Below are positions 63,744 to 64,000 of a DNA stretch of 64,000 bases, piece after piece (the first letter of the stretch is position 1; each line of letters begins with the position of its first letter). This stretch comes from Trichomonas vaginalis G3 (lineage: Eukaryota > Parabasalia > Trichomonadida > Trichomonadidae), in contig NC_067206.1 of NCBI RefSeq assembly GCF_026262505.1, positions 23,203,896 to 23,267,895 of the forward strand, written 5' to 3'. The notes under the pieces were generated by a model. It had not been told where the DNA came from, searched no databases, and saw only the letters and a list, made by a program, of their open reading frames with translations. A program made the position numbers and the translations under genes.

Positions 63744-64000
63744 ATGAAACCGATTTTAAAAATAAATGAAACAGAGGAGGAAGAAATAAATGAAAGTGAA
63801 AATGTTCAACAAAAAATAAACGTTGTTAAACCAATTACTGAAACAAAAATTTTTTCATCTGTTGAAGAATTTAATGACTATTATGCTAATAATAAAAAAT
63901 TATTTGAAGAATTGACAACGTGTAAATTGAATAAAATGTTTAAAGTTGATGGATTCAAAATTTCAAAAATAAAGGGGGTGGTTAGTTTGAAATCTATTCC
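63744..64000 (+). CDS. Start of a gene running off the window
   Basis: ATG at 63744 follows TTTTTATTTAATGATAA. The visible 85 residues are Glu/Asn/Lys-rich (KINETEEEEINESENV) and then partly hydrophobic. Not recognised. Confidence 0.5.
   Translation, partial: MKPILKINETEEEEINESENVQQKINVVKPITETKIFSSVEEFNDYYANNKKLFEELTTCKLNKMFKVDGFKISKIKGVVSLKSI

Larger units (their letters stand above)
47500..64000. mobile_element. Maverick/Polinton family 2 (right end off window)
   Basis: A second, distantly related Maverick with PolB, integrase, packaging ATPase, major capsid candidate, fibre and small genes. Plus-strand replication and integration genes lie on the left, mostly minus-strand virion genes on the right, with palindromic repeats in between at 54436-54673. 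It is broken in roughly ten places and interrupted by a mariner at 57983-59283. It runs off the right window edge. Confidence 0.85.

Noticed and set aside
1-64000. tRNA, rRNA or riboswitch genes
   Set aside because: No cloverleaf with conserved T-arm bases, no rRNA core sequence and no known riboswitch core was seen on either strand.

Overview
The window is AT-rich protist DNA made mostly of giant Maverick/Polinton elements, with one Tvmar1-like mariner and fragments of other DNA transposons. That mix points to Trichomonas, most likely T. vaginalis, although no host marker gene is visible to prove it. No rRNA, tRNA or CRISPR array was seen.

Positions 1-40450 hold three successive copies of one Maverick lineage (family 1). 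Copy A (1-10908) is cut on the left by the window edge and on the right by a junction. Copy B (10909-22944) lacks both element ends and is riddled with small insertions and deletions. Copy C (22945 to about 40440) lacks its left part but reaches the right end. The combined gene order is: minus-strand gene fragment, collagen-like fibre, integrase, a 312-aa unknown gene between 59-bp inverted repeats, a CAAGTCTTG repeat field, KilA-N protein, small unknown genes, protein-primed DNA polymerase B, penton-like protein (minus strand), small basic protein (minus strand), a 144-aa protein, major capsid candidate, membrane/proline-rich protein, and two small right-end genes. No packaging ATPase is visible in family 1, so it probably lies in the left part, which no copy here contains.

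Positions 40450-47500 are a non-Maverick spacer. It holds a foldback MITE of about 0.63 kb, Kolobok/Mutator-like and hAT-like transposase fragments, a 19-bp tandem repeat, a decayed gene, and an unusual chain of about a dozen or more different DNA hairpins (46240-47037) with related hairpins near 45330-45540.

Positions about 47500-64000 are a second, distantly related Maverick (family 2) that runs off the right edge. It carries an N-terminal-polymerase-like protein, a broken PolB with an HNH-like segment, an integrase, a broken fibre gene, two unknown or capsid-like genes, a gene split by the mariner, several small genes, a packaging ATPase, a major capsid candidate, and two small proteins with the same amphipathic N-terminus. 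Its fibre head is very close to that of family 1 although the rest has diverged, which suggests exchange between lineages.

Together, PolB and integrase would replicate and integrate an element, while capsid, penton, ATPase and fibre genes would build a virion. Here the copies are treated as fossils. Copy A looks nearly whole over the part present. Copy C has roughly a dozen or more breaks, copy B far more than a hundred, and family 2 roughly ten plus the mariner insertion.
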